A DNA stretch of 13,284 nucleotides. Origin: Spirochaetaceae bacterium. Lineage in GTDB: Bacteria > Spirochaetota > Spirochaetia > B11-G9. A program made the translations under genes and the position numbers. The stretch spans positions 1-13,284 of the forward strand of contig DAOWMA010000016.1 in assembly GCA_030643345.1 (NCBI GenBank). Direction: 5' to 3'. The notes beneath the pieces are model-generated. The model was not told the DNA's origin and did not search any database. It worked only from the letters and a program-made list of their open reading frames with translations. Positions 1 to 8,064 of this stretch are shown piece after piece; the first letter of the stretch is position 1, and the number at the start of each line of letters is the position of its first letter.

Positions 1-1
1 T

Positions 2-1852
2 GTAGATGTAATTGCCGGTTCCAATCTGGAAAGGAATCTCTACCTTACCACACAGGTAATGGAACTTGAAGTTGATATGCTTGTAGCCATGAACATGTGG
101 GATGAGGTGGAAAAACTTGGAATTAAAATTGATCTTCCACAACTGGAAGCCCTCCTGGGGTCCCATATAATACCAACTTCAGCTTCGAAAAAACAGGGTA
201 TTGATCCTCTACTTGAACATATAGTAAGTGTTTTTGAGGGGGACATTACAATATCTAAAAATAAGATGGTTTTCAGCAGTAGGATTGAAGAAAGAATCAG
301 CCAAATCGGCCATATCCTGGAAAATGATGACTTATCTGAAAAATATAATTCCAACTGGCTGGCTATTAAGCTTCTGGAAAACGATCAACTGGTATATGAG
401 ACTGTTAAAGGGAGAAGCATCTACCTGAAGATGGTAAAACTCCTTCTTGATTCAACCGATAAATACAAAAAGCAGTACAAGGAAGACCCTGAATCTGCAA
501 TTATTGAGGACCGCCATTCGTTCATTCGAGGTGCACTGCATGAAACTGTTGTAATCCCCGACAGTAAGAAAAAGACTATAACAGACCGTATTGATAATAT
601 ACTCTTAAACAGGATACTGGGACTTCCCATTTTCTTCGCAATTATGTGGGCTATGTTTCAATTTACATTTACCCTGGGTGCAGCTCCTATGGAATGGCTG
701 GATACGTTTTTCCAGTTTTTAGGTACATCTGTTTCCAGTGTACTGCCGGATGGATTGCTAAAATCACTTCTGGTTGACGGGTTAATTGCAGGTATCGGCG
801 GAGTACTGGTTTTCCTCCCCAATATCCTTCTTCTGTTCTTTTTCATATCCCTGTTGGAAGGAACGGGTTATATGGCCAGAGCTGCATTTGTAATCGATAA
901 GATTATGCACAAAGTAGGCCTTCATGGAAAGTCATTTATCCCAATGTTAACAGGCTTCGGATGTTCGGTACCGGCTATTATGGCTACCCGTACACTAAAA
1001 AACAGAGGTGACAGAATTGTTACCATGCTCATTATACCTTTTATGAGCTGCGGAGCAAAGCTGCCTGTTTATATCCTTCTCCTCTCTGCTTTTTTTGCCC
1101 CTGCTGCAGCAGGTAATATACTTTTTGGAATATATTTTTTCGGTATCATCCTGGCACTGATATCGGCCTTTGTTTTAAAGAAAGCCGCCTTCCCGGGACA
1201 GTCGGAACCTTTTGTAATGGAGCTCCCCCCTTACAGACTCCCCGGATATAAATCAGTCCTGTACCAGATGATTTTTAAGGTAAAAATGTACCTTAAAAAA
1301 GCAGGGACTGTTATTCTTCTGGCATCAGTTATTATCTGGTTTGCAAGTAACTTTCCTGCAAGCAGGGAGATAGAACAATCCTATAACAGTCAAATTAGTA
1401 TGACAACAGATATTCAGGCAATTGCAGAATTACAAAATGAGGCGGCTTCAAAGCAACTGGAATACTCAATTGCCGGAAGATTTGGCAAGATAATAGAACC
1501 TGTAATAAAGCCCCTGGGATTTGACTGGAAAATAGGTATCGCACTTACTGCAGGGCTGGCTGCAAAAGAGGTTGTTGTATCCACTATGAGTACTATATTT
1601 GCTATTGGGCAGCAGGATGAAGACTCTCCCAAGCTTGTTACAAGATTGAGAGAAGAATCTGGTTACTCCCGGGCAACAGCCCTGTCGCTGATGGTTTTTG
1701 TGCTACTCTACCTTCCGTGCATAGCAGCAACAACAATGTTTCACAAAGAAGCCGGTGCATGGAAATGGACAAGATTATTTATTGTCTATACTATGTCTGT
1801 TGCATGGGTTATGTCGTTTATTACATATCGCCTGGGAATTATCTTTTTTTAG
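2..1852 (+). CDS. feoB: Ferrous iron transport protein B, 5' end missing
   Basis: FeoB is an inner-membrane Fe(II) permease with an N-terminal GTPase domain. The reading frame is open from base 2, before the first internal ATG at 59, and opens with the conserved FeoB stretch SNLERNLYLTTQ. The GTPase G4 motif NMWD and a G5-like TSASKKQG follow, so only about 100 N-terminal residues (P-loop, G2, G3) are missing; 616 codons precede the stop. The membrane part has both cysteine-bearing gate segments, GFGCSVPAIMATRTL (Cys codon 962-964) and PFMSCGAKLPVY (Cys codon 1049-1051), and the later AGLAAKEVVVSTMSTIF segment. Several hydrophobic helices surround these, and the protein ends in a hydrophobic tail. 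The frame is intact. No hairpin terminator is visible after the TAG, and the kinase gene starts 40 bases later, so read-through into it is possible. The family call is secure; iron uptake by this copy is inferred from the family. Confidence 0.96.
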   Translation, partial: VDVIAGSNLERNLYLTTQVMELEVDMLVAMNMWDEVEKLGIKIDLPQLEALLGSHIIPTSASKKQGIDPLLEHIVSVFEGDITISKNKMVFSSRIEERISQIGHILENDDLSEKYNSNWLAIKLLENDQLVYETVKGRSIYLKMVKLLLDSTDKYKKQYKEDPESAIIEDRHSFIRGALHETVVIPDSKKKTITDRIDNILLNRILGLPIFFAIMWAMFQFTFTLGAAPMEWLDTFFQFLGTSVSSVLPDGLLKSLLVDGLIAGIGGVLVFLPNILLLFFFISLLEGTGYMARAAFVIDKIMHKVGLHGKSFIPMLTGFGCSVPAIMATRTLKNRGDRIVTMLIIPFMSCGAKLPVYILLLSAFFAPAAAGNILFGIYFFGIILALISAFVLKKAAFPGQSEPFVMELPPYRLPGYKSVLYQMIFKVKMYLKKAGTVILLASVIIWFASNFPASREIEQSYNSQISMTTDIQAIAELQNEAASKQLEYSIAGRFGKIIEPVIKPLGFDWKIGIALTAGLAAKEVVVSTMSTIFAIGQQDEDSPKLVTRLREESGYSRATALSLMVFVLLYLPCIAATTMFHKEAGAWKWTRLFIVYTMSVAWVMSFITYRLGIIFF

Positions 1853-1892
1853 ATCCCCCGGTACAGGTAATAACACAAAACAGGTTGAGACA

Positions 1893-4800
1893 ATGAACAG
1901 GGAAAAACTTATTAACATGTCTGTTTTTACAAGAACAGGATTAGTATTTTTATATTTTTTTACATTGCAGTTCTGTTTTTCCGAATCCTACCATTTTACA
2001 CATCTTACGATGGAACAGGGACTTTCAAGCAACCGTACTTTCTGCCTGCAGCAGGATTCAAACGGATTTATGTGGATTGGGACCCTCAGTGGCCTTAACA
2101 GATATGATGGTAACAGTGTAAATATATTCATGCCGGAACTCAAACAGGGAACTATAACAAGTTCTGTAATTTTTGCTATTTATGAAGACTCTAAAAACAG
2201 GCTCTGGATAGGAACAGACGGAGGAGGGCTTAACAGATATATTAAAGAAAAAAATATATTCATCACCTACAAACATGATCCAAATGATTCTTTTGCTATA
2301 AGCAGTGACAAAATATATGCAATCCTTGAAAGCAGAGATGGGACCCTATGGATAGGGACCGGAGGAGGTGGGCTCAACCAAATGATAAGGGAAGGTGATT
2401 TTATATCATACAAAAAAGATACAGGCTCTAATTCCCTTAAAAGTAATATTATAAGGGTCCTTTATCAGAGCTCAATGGGGGACATCCTCATTGGAACGGA
2501 AGGAGGAGGCCTCTCAATAATAAAGAGCGGAGAAAAGATTATAAAAACGTATATGACGAGTGATAAATCAGGTTCCATACCTTCAAATACCGTAAGGTCC
2601 ATAACTGAAGATTCTGAAGGGAATATTTGGATTGGACTGCAGAATGGTGGTATAGCTCAGTTTAATTCTGAAAATGGAATATTTACCCCGCTTATCGTTC
2701 CCGGATTTGAAAATCAGCAGGAAATATCTGTAAGAACTATTTTAGAAGACAAAGATAAAAAAATCTGGATAGGAACTGAAAAAGATGGAATATATATTAT
2801 TAATCCACTAAAAAACAGATGGGAAATAATAAAGAGTAATGGATATGACAGTTCAGGTCTTTCAAGTAATACAATAAGGTCAATGTATTCCGATAGAAAC
2901 GGGCTTATCTGGATTGCAACAAGGGATGGAGGAGTGAATCTCTTTAACCCCTTTTCTCTTATATTTAAAAGTATCTCTAAGAATGAAGAAAATAAATTTT
3001 ATACAAAACCGGAACAACCCCGGGAGATTATTCAAGGCAGGAACAAAAGGATATGGTATGTAACAGATGGAGGGGGACTAAACTGTTACAATAATGAAAG
3101 TGAAGAAATTAAAACCTTTGCCCGAAACAAATCCGAAAACAGTCCAACGAGTAATCGGTGCTATTCACTTATAGAAAATACAGATGGACTAATCTGGGTC
3201 GGTACAGACGGTGGAGGGATAAACATCTTTGATCCGAAATCCGAAAGATGGATAAAGCATTATATTACCGGGGATGGCAGTAATTTAAGCAGTAATACAA
3301 TATGGGACCTTTTTATAGATAACGAAGACAGCTTATGGGTAGGAACAGAAGGGGGAGGTCTGAATCGATTTGATAAGGAAAGCGGAAAGTTTATTTCTTA
3401 TCAATATGATCCTAAAGATATCCACAGCCTTCAGGGAAACTCTGTAAAAGACATCTTTGAAGATTCATCGGGAAGGTTCTGGGTTGGGACATGGGATGGA
3501 GGGTTAAACCTTTATCAGAAAGATAAAGACACCTTTATTAGATTCAAGTTTGATCCTGAATCAGACACATCCATTAGTAATAACAGTGTAAATGTGATTT
3601 TTGAGGACTCATTAAAAAGACTATGGATTGGAACTACAGGAGGTGGATTAAATCTCCTAAACAATGGTAATTATATCTTTCACTCATTCCTTGAAGAAGA
3701 CGGTCTTGCAGGAAAAAATATTCTTGGTATTGTAGAGGACAGAAACAGAAATCTCTGGATAACAACAGATAACGGACTTAATCTGTACGACTCAAGTATC
3801 GATAAATTCTATACTTTCAGCAGGGAGGATGGCCTGTCAAGTAATGAGTTTACCCATAAGGCAATTTGTACAGCAGAAAACGGTGATATATTTATCGGTA
3901 GTACTGAGGGGATAAATTTTTTCAATCCCGATACCATTGCTGACTATATCAATAACTCTGAAAATTCACCCAACATTGTTATAACAGATTTTCATATCCT
4001 TAACAGAAAAGTCCCGATTGGTGCAAAAATTAATGGAAGAGAAGTTCTCAATAAATCGATTACCGAAACAGAAAAGATTACACTTACCCAAAATGAAAAT
4101 CTTTTAACCTTCTATTTTTCAATACTCGATTTTACCGCTCCTGAAAGAAATAGATACTATACCTATATTGAAGGGTTTGATAGTGACTGGAATTTCAGGG
4201 GTAACAAAAACTCCATAACCCTTAATTCTCTACCCTATGGCAGTTACAAACTTCATGTAAAAGGTACAAACCACACAGGAGTTGAAATATCTGACAGCCT
4301 TGAACTTGAAATACAAATACTCCCCCATTTCTGGCAGACAGTTTATTTTAAAGCGATTATTCTAATTACTGCTATTCTACTCCTATTTCTTATTATAAAA
4401 CGAAGGACACTGGCACTTGAGAGACATAATAAAGAACTGCGAATGTTTTCAACTCATATAATTGAAATAAGAGAAGAGGAAAGAAAGAAAATTGCCAGAG
4501 ATGTTCATGATGAATTGGGACAGATATTAACAGCTTTAAAGATGGAGATTTTTAGGTTTAGCGATAAGGAAAAGACAAAAACCATGCTCTCCCTGGTAAA
4601 TTTAACTCTCGATTCAGTAAAAAGTCTCTCCACCAGATTACGCCCAAAAGTTCTTGATACACTATCCCTCTCTGAAGCACTTCAATGGCAAACTGTTGAA
4701 TTCCAAAGAAGAACGGATATTAAATGTACAGTGGATATTGAAGATATTGAAGACATAGAGGATATAGCAAACGATTCTGACAAACAAACAATAACAGTAA

Positions 4801-5096
4801 TATTTAGAATTTATCAGGAAATTCTTACTAATATAATCAGACATTCACATGCAGATCATGTCCATATATATTTTCATAGGGATGACAATAAACTTTACCT
4901 TAGGGTTAAAGACAACGGCAGGGGGATTCCCGTTGAAAAAATAAACAGTTCTGAATCATTCGGTATTATAGGAATAAGGGAAAGATGCAGCAGACTTAAA
5001 GGAAAACTCAAAATAACATCTCTTGAAAAAGGAACTTTAATTGAAGTTACAATTCCTTTGGAAAATAGATTATCAACAAAGGCAATCAATAAATGA
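1893..5096 (+). CDS. Two-component sensor histidine kinase with Reg_prop propellers and Y_Y_Y domain
   Basis: Predicted membrane sensor kinase of 1067 residues. From the N-terminus I see: a hydrophobic signal-like segment (about 15-30); fourteen repeats of the pattern ED..G.LWIGT.GGGLNR (about 45-680), enough for two seven-bladed propellers; a Y_Y_Y domain (about 742-809, with YTYIEGFDSDW); one membrane helix (about 820-841); and a cytoplasmic kinase core. The core has a HisKA_3 H-box, RKKIARDVHDELGQ, with His872, then an N-box around Asn980 (EILTNIIRHSHAD), G1 DNGRGI from Asp1007, and G2 near 1024 (FGIIGIRER). The sensor would lie outside the membrane. There is no fused receiver or AraC domain, unlike many Bacteroides relatives; the partner is the next gene, which overlaps by ATGA. 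I chose ATG 1893 because it precedes the signal segment; ATG 1917 is an alternative and would keep most of it. The frame is open further upstream but that part overlaps feoB. The ligand is unknown; context suggests citrate or a related signal. Confidence 0.93.
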   Translation: MNREKLINMSVFTRTGLVFLYFFTLQFCFSESYHFTHLTMEQGLSSNRTFCLQQDSNGFMWIGTLSGLNRYDGNSVNIFMPELKQGTITSSVIFAIYEDSKNRLWIGTDGGGLNRYIKEKNIFITYKHDPNDSFAISSDKIYAILESRDGTLWIGTGGGGLNQMIREGDFISYKKDTGSNSLKSNIIRVLYQSSMGDILIGTEGGGLSIIKSGEKIIKTYMTSDKSGSIPSNTVRSITEDSEGNIWIGLQNGGIAQFNSENGIFTPLIVPGFENQQEISVRTILEDKDKKIWIGTEKDGIYIINPLKNRWEIIKSNGYDSSGLSSNTIRSMYSDRNGLIWIATRDGGVNLFNPFSLIFKSISKNEENKFYTKPEQPREIIQGRNKRIWYVTDGGGLNCYNNESEEIKTFARNKSENSPTSNRCYSLIENTDGLIWVGTDGGGINIFDPKSERWIKHYITGDGSNLSSNTIWDLFIDNEDSLWVGTEGGGLNRFDKESGKFISYQYDPKDIHSLQGNSVKDIFEDSSGRFWVGTWDGGLNLYQKDKDTFIRFKFDPESDTSISNNSVNVIFEDSLKRLWIGTTGGGLNLLNNGNYIFHSFLEEDGLAGKNILGIVEDRNRNLWITTDNGLNLYDSSIDKFYTFSREDGLSSNEFTHKAICTAENGDIFIGSTEGINFFNPDTIADYINNSENSPNIVITDFHILNRKVPIGAKINGREVLNKSITETEKITLTQNENLLTFYFSILDFTAPERNRYYTYIEGFDSDWNFRGNKNSITLNSLPYGSYKLHVKGTNHTGVEISDSLELEIQILPHFWQTVYFKAIILITAILLLFLIIKRRTLALERHNKELRMFSTHIIEIREEERKKIARDVHDELGQILTALKMEIFRFSDKEKTKTMLSLVNLTLDSVKSLSTRLRPKVLDTLSLSEALQWQTVEFQRRTDIKCTVDIEDIEDIEDIANDSDKQTITVIFRIYQEILTNIIRHSHADHVHIYFHRDDNKLYLRVKDNGRGIPVEKINSSESFGIIGIRERCSRLKGKLKITSLEKGTLIEVTIPLENRLSTKAINK
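2028..3930 (+). repeat. Coding repeat array: fourteen Reg_prop propeller blades
   Basis: Fourteen copies of a roughly 40-50 residue unit can be counted inside the kinase, each ending in a core such as LWIGTDGGGLNRY, WIGTGGGGLNQ, FWVGTWDGGLNLY or LWIGTTGGGLNLL. The first core tryptophan is residue 61. Cores 4, 6, 8 and 14 are degenerate (ILIGTEGGGL, IWIGTEKDGI, IWYVTDGGGL, IFIGSTEGI). Blades 2, 10 and 11 share a linker of the form Y-DP-D or F-DP-S (YKHDPND, YQYDPKD, FKFDPES). Fourteen units match the two seven-bladed propellers known for this sensor class. Confidence 0.85.
4734..4766 (+). repeat. Short in-frame DIE tandem repeat in the kinase core
   Basis: Codons 948-958 read DIEDIEDIEDI, made of near-identical nine-base units (gatattgaa, gatattgaa, gacatagag, gatata). 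They lie between the HisKA_3 dimerisation helices and the ATPase N-box. The stretch is acidic and probably a surface loop. It looks like a small slippage expansion that keeps the frame. Confidence 0.8.
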
Positions 5097-5731
5097 ATAT
5101 ACTTGTTGCAGATGATCATCCACTGATAAGAAAGGGACTTATTCAAATACTGTCAGACAGCTCTTATATAAGGAATGTATATGAGGCAAGAGACAATTTT
5201 GAAGTATTTAAAAATATAAAATCACATAAGATAGATATTCTTATTCTCGATATTTCAATGCCGGGGAAAGACGGGATGGAAATACTAAAAGATGTAAAAA
5301 TAGAATATCCTGATCTTCCTGTGCTTATGCTCAGTATACAGCCTGAAAATCAGTATGCTGTAAGAGCATTTAAATATGGAGCTTCAGGATGTCTTAATAA
5401 AGCCTCAGCTCCTGAAGAACTTATCATTGCAATTAAAAAGGTTAGTTCAGGCGGCAGATACCTAAATGATACCGTCAGCGAAATACTCTTAAACAACCTG
5501 AATTTTAGTAACACAATAGATTTCCCTCATAAAAACCTGTCTGAAAGGGAATACCAGGTTATGATCCTTCTGGCATCAGGATTAAAATCAAGTGAAATAT
5601 CTGAAAAACTAAGCCTCAGTATAAAAACTGTCAGTACATACAGAACAAGACTTCTTTTAAAAATGAATATGCATTCAAACTCAGAGCTTACATATTATTC
5701 AATAAAGCACAATCTTCTGAAAGAATTGTAG
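5093..5731 (+). CDS. NarL/FixJ-family response regulator
   Basis: DNA-binding response regulator of 212 residues, the normal length for the family. The receiver domain (about 1-118) has the acidic pair Asp7-Asp8 (VADDHP), the phospho-acceptor Asp53 (ILILDISMPGKDG), the switch Ser81 (VLMLSIQ) and Lys103 (CLNKASAP). A LuxR-type helix-turn-helix (about 148-210) follows: LSEREYQVMILLASGLKSSEISEKLSLSIKTV is spread over 149-180. Its ATG overlaps the kinase TGA as ATGA, so the two are translationally coupled and almost certainly a cognate pair, matching the rule that HisKA_3 kinases pair with NarL-type regulators. The next gene is citC, 88 bases on, across a region with a palindrome and promoter-like box. 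Control of the citrate genes is therefore a reasonable inference but is not shown by the sequence. Confidence 0.95.
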   Translation: MNILVADDHPLIRKGLIQILSDSSYIRNVYEARDNFEVFKNIKSHKIDILILDISMPGKDGMEILKDVKIEYPDLPVLMLSIQPENQYAVRAFKYGASGCLNKASAPEELIIAIKKVSSGGRYLNDTVSEILLNNLNFSNTIDFPHKNLSEREYQVMILLASGLKSSEISEKLSLSIKTVSTYRTRLLLKMNMHSNSELTYYSIKHNLLKEL

Positions 5732-5745
5732 GAATATTCTTACAA
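5726..5745. promoter_or_regulatory. 20-bp imperfect palindrome, candidate operator upstream of citC
   Basis: TTGTAGGAATATTCTTACAA is an inverted repeat with 10-base arms and one mismatched pair, centred on GAATATTC. It overlaps the stop codon of the response regulator gene and lies about 55 bases upstream of the TATAAT box. A dimeric regulator could bind here. There is no following T tract, so it is not a rho-independent terminator. Which protein binds it is unknown. Confidence 0.5.
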
Positions 5746-5755
5746 ATTCTTCTAA
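5736..5755 (+). repeat. Tandem 10-bp direct repeat in citC control region
   Basis: ATTCTTACAA is followed at once by ATTCTTCTAA, 8 of 10 bases identical. The 10-base period would put both copies on the same helix face. The first copy shares its bases with the right half of the palindrome, so the block may be one composite regulator site. The composition is AT-rich and chance similarity is possible. Confidence 0.35.
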
Positions 5756-5788
5756 AATTACCCTACATATAGCTTCTGACTCATGGCA

Positions 5789-5794
5789 TATAAT
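5789..5794 (+). promoter_or_regulatory. citC: Candidate -10 box of the citC operon promoter
   Basis: A perfect TATAAT lies 25 bases before the citC ATG, in the only sizeable gap upstream of the citrate genes. No good -35 hexamer stands 16-18 bases upstream (the bases there are about CATATA). A strong -10 with a poor -35 is typical of activator-dependent promoters and fits the palindrome and repeat further upstream. Transcription would start near 5800. Confidence 0.5.
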
Positions 5795-5819
5795 ATTTTT
5801 AATAAGGTGTTTTTGTTTT

Positions 5820-6872
5820 ATGGATGATTATCAGATTAATGCTGAATTTATAGAAAAACCTGACTCGGGTGCTATGTTGGAAATAACAAACCTCCTTAAA
5901 GAAAATGATTTGACATTTGAAACTGATATAGATGAAACCTTATTGATTAGAATTGGGGATTCCCTTGCAGCAACAGGTTCTATTTCCGGCAATATTCTTA
6001 AATGTATAGCTGTAAAAAAAGAGTACAAAAATATAAACCTCACTGGCAGCATTATGACAAATCTAATAAACAGGGAATATCAAAAGGGTAATACAGATTT
6101 CTTTCTTTTTACAAAACCAAAGAATAAAGGAATTTTTTTACAACTGGGATTTTCCCCTGTATATGAAGTCAAAAATAGTGTTGTCCTTATGGAAAACAAC
6201 CCACTGGGGCTTGATAACTATCTTAAAGAATTAAAAAAAGAATCCAGGAGTAAACTTGATATAACGGGAAAAGCAGCATCAATAGTAGTAAACTGCAATC
6301 CGATAACAAATGGACATTTGTATCTTATTGAAAAGGCCGCTGATGAATGTGATGTCCTCCACCTGTTTGTGGTTTCAGAAGACAGGTCCTTATTCCCTAT
6401 GAAAGTAAGATATCAACTTGTAAAAGAAGCAACCTCTCATATAAATAATCTTGTGCTTCATAAAGGTTCCAACTATATAATCTCAAATGCAACCTTTCCT
6501 TCTTACTTTATCAAAGAATCAAAACAGATAATCGATATTCATGCAAGACTGGATCTTGGATTATTCTCCGAAATAATAGCACCAGCTCTTGGAATAACAG
6601 CCAGATTTGCAGGAGATGAACCTCTCTGCCCTGTAACATCAAATTACAATAGACTTATGAAAGAAATTCTACCGAAACATGGGATAGATTTTCATATAAT
6701 AAAAAGATTCGAAACAGATGGAGAACCTGTAAGTGCATCAAGGGTAAGGAAGTGTTTACTGAAAAGGGATTTTAGCAGCATAAAAAAGATTGTTCCTTCC
6801 GCCACTTATAACTTTCTGGCTTCTTCTGAAGGGGAAAAAATTATTGAAAAACTCAAAAAGGCAGGGAAATGA
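5820..6872 (+). CDS. citC: [Citrate (pro-3S)-lyase] ligase
   Basis: CitC uses acetate and ATP to acetylate the thiol of the prosthetic group on citrate lyase carrier protein, switching the lyase on (EC 6.2.1.22). The 350-residue protein has the two family parts: a GNAT-like N-terminal region (about 1-135) and a nucleotidyltransferase-fold C-terminal region. The latter carries the HIGH-like motif CNPITNGH (Thr163-His166) and the later SASRVRKCL motif (Ser305-Arg310) that corresponds to the family's second nucleotide-binding signature. Length matches known CitC. ATG 5820 is the first start in frame after an in-frame run of non-start codons; an AAGG at 5804-5807 is a distant ribosome site (12 bases), so initiation may be modest. 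It is the first gene of the citrate operon and overlaps citD by ATGA. Confidence 0.95.
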   Translation: MDDYQINAEFIEKPDSGAMLEITNLLKENDLTFETDIDETLLIRIGDSLAATGSISGNILKCIAVKKEYKNINLTGSIMTNLINREYQKGNTDFFLFTKPKNKGIFLQLGFSPVYEVKNSVVLMENNPLGLDNYLKELKKESRSKLDITGKAASIVVNCNPITNGHLYLIEKAADECDVLHLFVVSEDRSLFPMKVRYQLVKEATSHINNLVLHKGSNYIISNATFPSYFIKESKQIIDIHARLDLGLFSEIIAPALGITARFAGDEPLCPVTSNYNRLMKEILPKHGIDFHIIKRFETDGEPVSASRVRKCLLKRDFSSIKKIVPSATYNFLASSEGEKIIEKLKKAGK

Positions 6873-7162
6873 AGATTATTAAAACAGGAATTGCGGGGAC
6901 CCTTGAATCAAGCGATGTAATGATAACTGTCAGAAGTAATTCCGGGAAGGGTATTAAAATAAATCTCCAGAGCACTGTTAAAAAGCAATTCGGGAAACAG
7001 ATTATAAAAGTAACAAATAATTTGCTAAAGGAACTTTCTGTTGAAGATGCATTAATACAGATAAATGATATAGGTGCTCTTGATTGTACTATTGAAGCGC
7101 GTCTTGCTGCAGCTCTTTACAGGGGAGCTGAACAGAGTGAATATGACTGGGAGAAAATATAA
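6869..7162 (+). CDS. citD: Citrate lyase acyl carrier protein (gamma subunit)
   Basis: This small cytoplasmic carrier of 97 residues holds the 2'-(5''-triphosphoribosyl)-3'-dephospho-CoA arm on which acetyl and citryl groups are carried in citrate lyase. The N-terminal motif AGTLESSDVMI places the attachment serine at Ser14, as in enteric CitD. KKQFGKQI and GALDCTIEARLAAAL also match the family. Its ATG overlaps the citC stop (ATGA) and its TAA overlaps the citE start (TAATG), indicating translational coupling with both. Modification would need the CitX and CitG activities encoded at the end of the window. Identification is firm from motif and context. Confidence 0.96.
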   Translation: MKIIKTGIAGTLESSDVMITVRSNSGKGIKINLQSTVKKQFGKQIIKVTNNLLKELSVEDALIQINDIGALDCTIEARLAAALYRGAEQSEYDWEKI

Positions 7163-8064
7163 TGGCAAAACTTAGACGCACTATGCTTTATGTTCCCGGT
7201 AACAATGCAGGAATGGTAAAAGATGCACACATCTACAGATCAGATTCAGTAATGTTTGATCTCGAGGATTCTGTATCCATAGATGAAAAAGATTCAGCCA
7301 GATTTCTTGTTTACAAAGCACTTACAACACTTGACTACGGGGAAATTGAAACTGTTGTAAGGATCAATTCAATAGAAAGCGGATTTGGCAAAGAAGATAT
7401 AAAGGCAATGGTTAGGGCCAAACCGAATGTAATAAGACTTCCAAAAACAGAAAAAGCTGAGGATATATATGAAGTTGAATCACTAATTGAAAAAGAGGAA
7501 AAGAATGAAGGTTATTCCATAGGGACAATAAAATTAATGGCAGCCATAGAATCGCCTCTTGGAGTATTGAATGCCTTGAGTATAGCAACTTCAAGTAAAA
7601 GGCTTATTGGAATTGCAATAGGAGCAGAAGACTATGTTACCTGTCTTAAAACATCAAGATCTGAAGACGGGATTGAGCTTTTATTTGCAAGGAGCCAGCT
7701 TGTAAATGCTGCCAGAGCTGCAGGGATATATGCCCTTGATACAGTATATTCCGATCTGTCCAATGAAGAGGGATTTATTAAAGAGATAAAACTGATTAAA
7801 CAGTTGGGATTTGATGGAAAGTCAGTAATTAATCCAAGACAAATTGAACCTGTTCATAGAATTTTCACTCCTACAGAAGATGAGATAACCTTTGCAAAAA
7901 AAGTAATCGAAGGAATAAAGACAGCAAAATCGAATAAATCCGGTGTTATAGCAGTAGAAGGAAAGATGGTCGATAAACCTATTGTGGAAAGAGCTGAAAG
8001 AATACTTGAACTGGCAAAATCTTCAGGAGTACTTGAAGCTGGTAAGGAGTCTGAAAATGACTGA
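7162..8064 (+). CDS. citE: Citrate lyase beta subunit (citryl-CoA lyase)
   Basis: CitE cleaves the citryl thioester on CitD to oxaloacetate and the acetyl-carrier (EC 4.1.3.34). The 300-residue protein belongs to the HpcH/HpaI aldolase/CitE family. It opens with RRTMLYVPGNNAGMV, has MFDLEDSV (about 31-38), the substrate arginine in VVRINS (Arg67), the metal-binding glutamate in MAAIESPLGVLNA (Glu130) and a second acidic pair in GAEDY (Glu156-Asp157). All expected catalytic positions are present. Full length for the family. The start shares a base with the citD stop, and the 3' end overlaps citF by 8 bases. Because it sits between citD and citF, it is the lyase subunit and not a stand-alone CitE-like malyl-CoA lyase. 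Confidence 0.96.
   Translation: MAKLRRTMLYVPGNNAGMVKDAHIYRSDSVMFDLEDSVSIDEKDSARFLVYKALTTLDYGEIETVVRINSIESGFGKEDIKAMVRAKPNVIRLPKTEKAEDIYEVESLIEKEEKNEGYSIGTIKLMAAIESPLGVLNALSIATSSKRLIGIAIGAEDYVTCLKTSRSEDGIELLFARSQLVNAARAAGIYALDTVYSDLSNEEGFIKEIKLIKQLGFDGKSVINPRQIEPVHRIFTPTEDEITFAKKVIEGIKTAKSNKSGVIAVEGKMVDKPIVERAERILELAKSSGVLEAGKESEND
8044..8049 (+). promoter_or_regulatory. citF: Ribosome binding site that fixes the citF start
   Basis: AAGGAG stands 7 bases before ATG 8057, inside the 3' end of citE. It supports 8057 over an earlier in-frame ATG at 7982, which would create a long overlap with citE and add 25 residues not seen in the family. Confidence 0.75.

Noticed and set aside
1755..1892. Upstream extension of the kinase reading frame to ATG 1755
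   Set aside because: It would overlap the end of feoB by 98 bases and place about 46 residues before the signal segment; 1893 gives a normal signal peptide start.
1977..1983. Possible lipoprotein cysteine in the kinase signal segment (LQFC)
   Set aside because: A phenylalanine before the cysteine does not fit a lipobox, so ordinary signal cleavage or anchoring is more likely.
5726..5745. Palindrome after the response regulator as a rho-independent terminator
   Set aside because: The arms meet with no loop, are AT-rich, and no T tract follows; an operator is a better reading.
7982..8056. Upstream ATG 7982 for citF
   Set aside because: It lies deep inside citE and adds 25 residues absent from the family; ATG 8057 has a strong, well-spaced ribosome site and gives the usual length.
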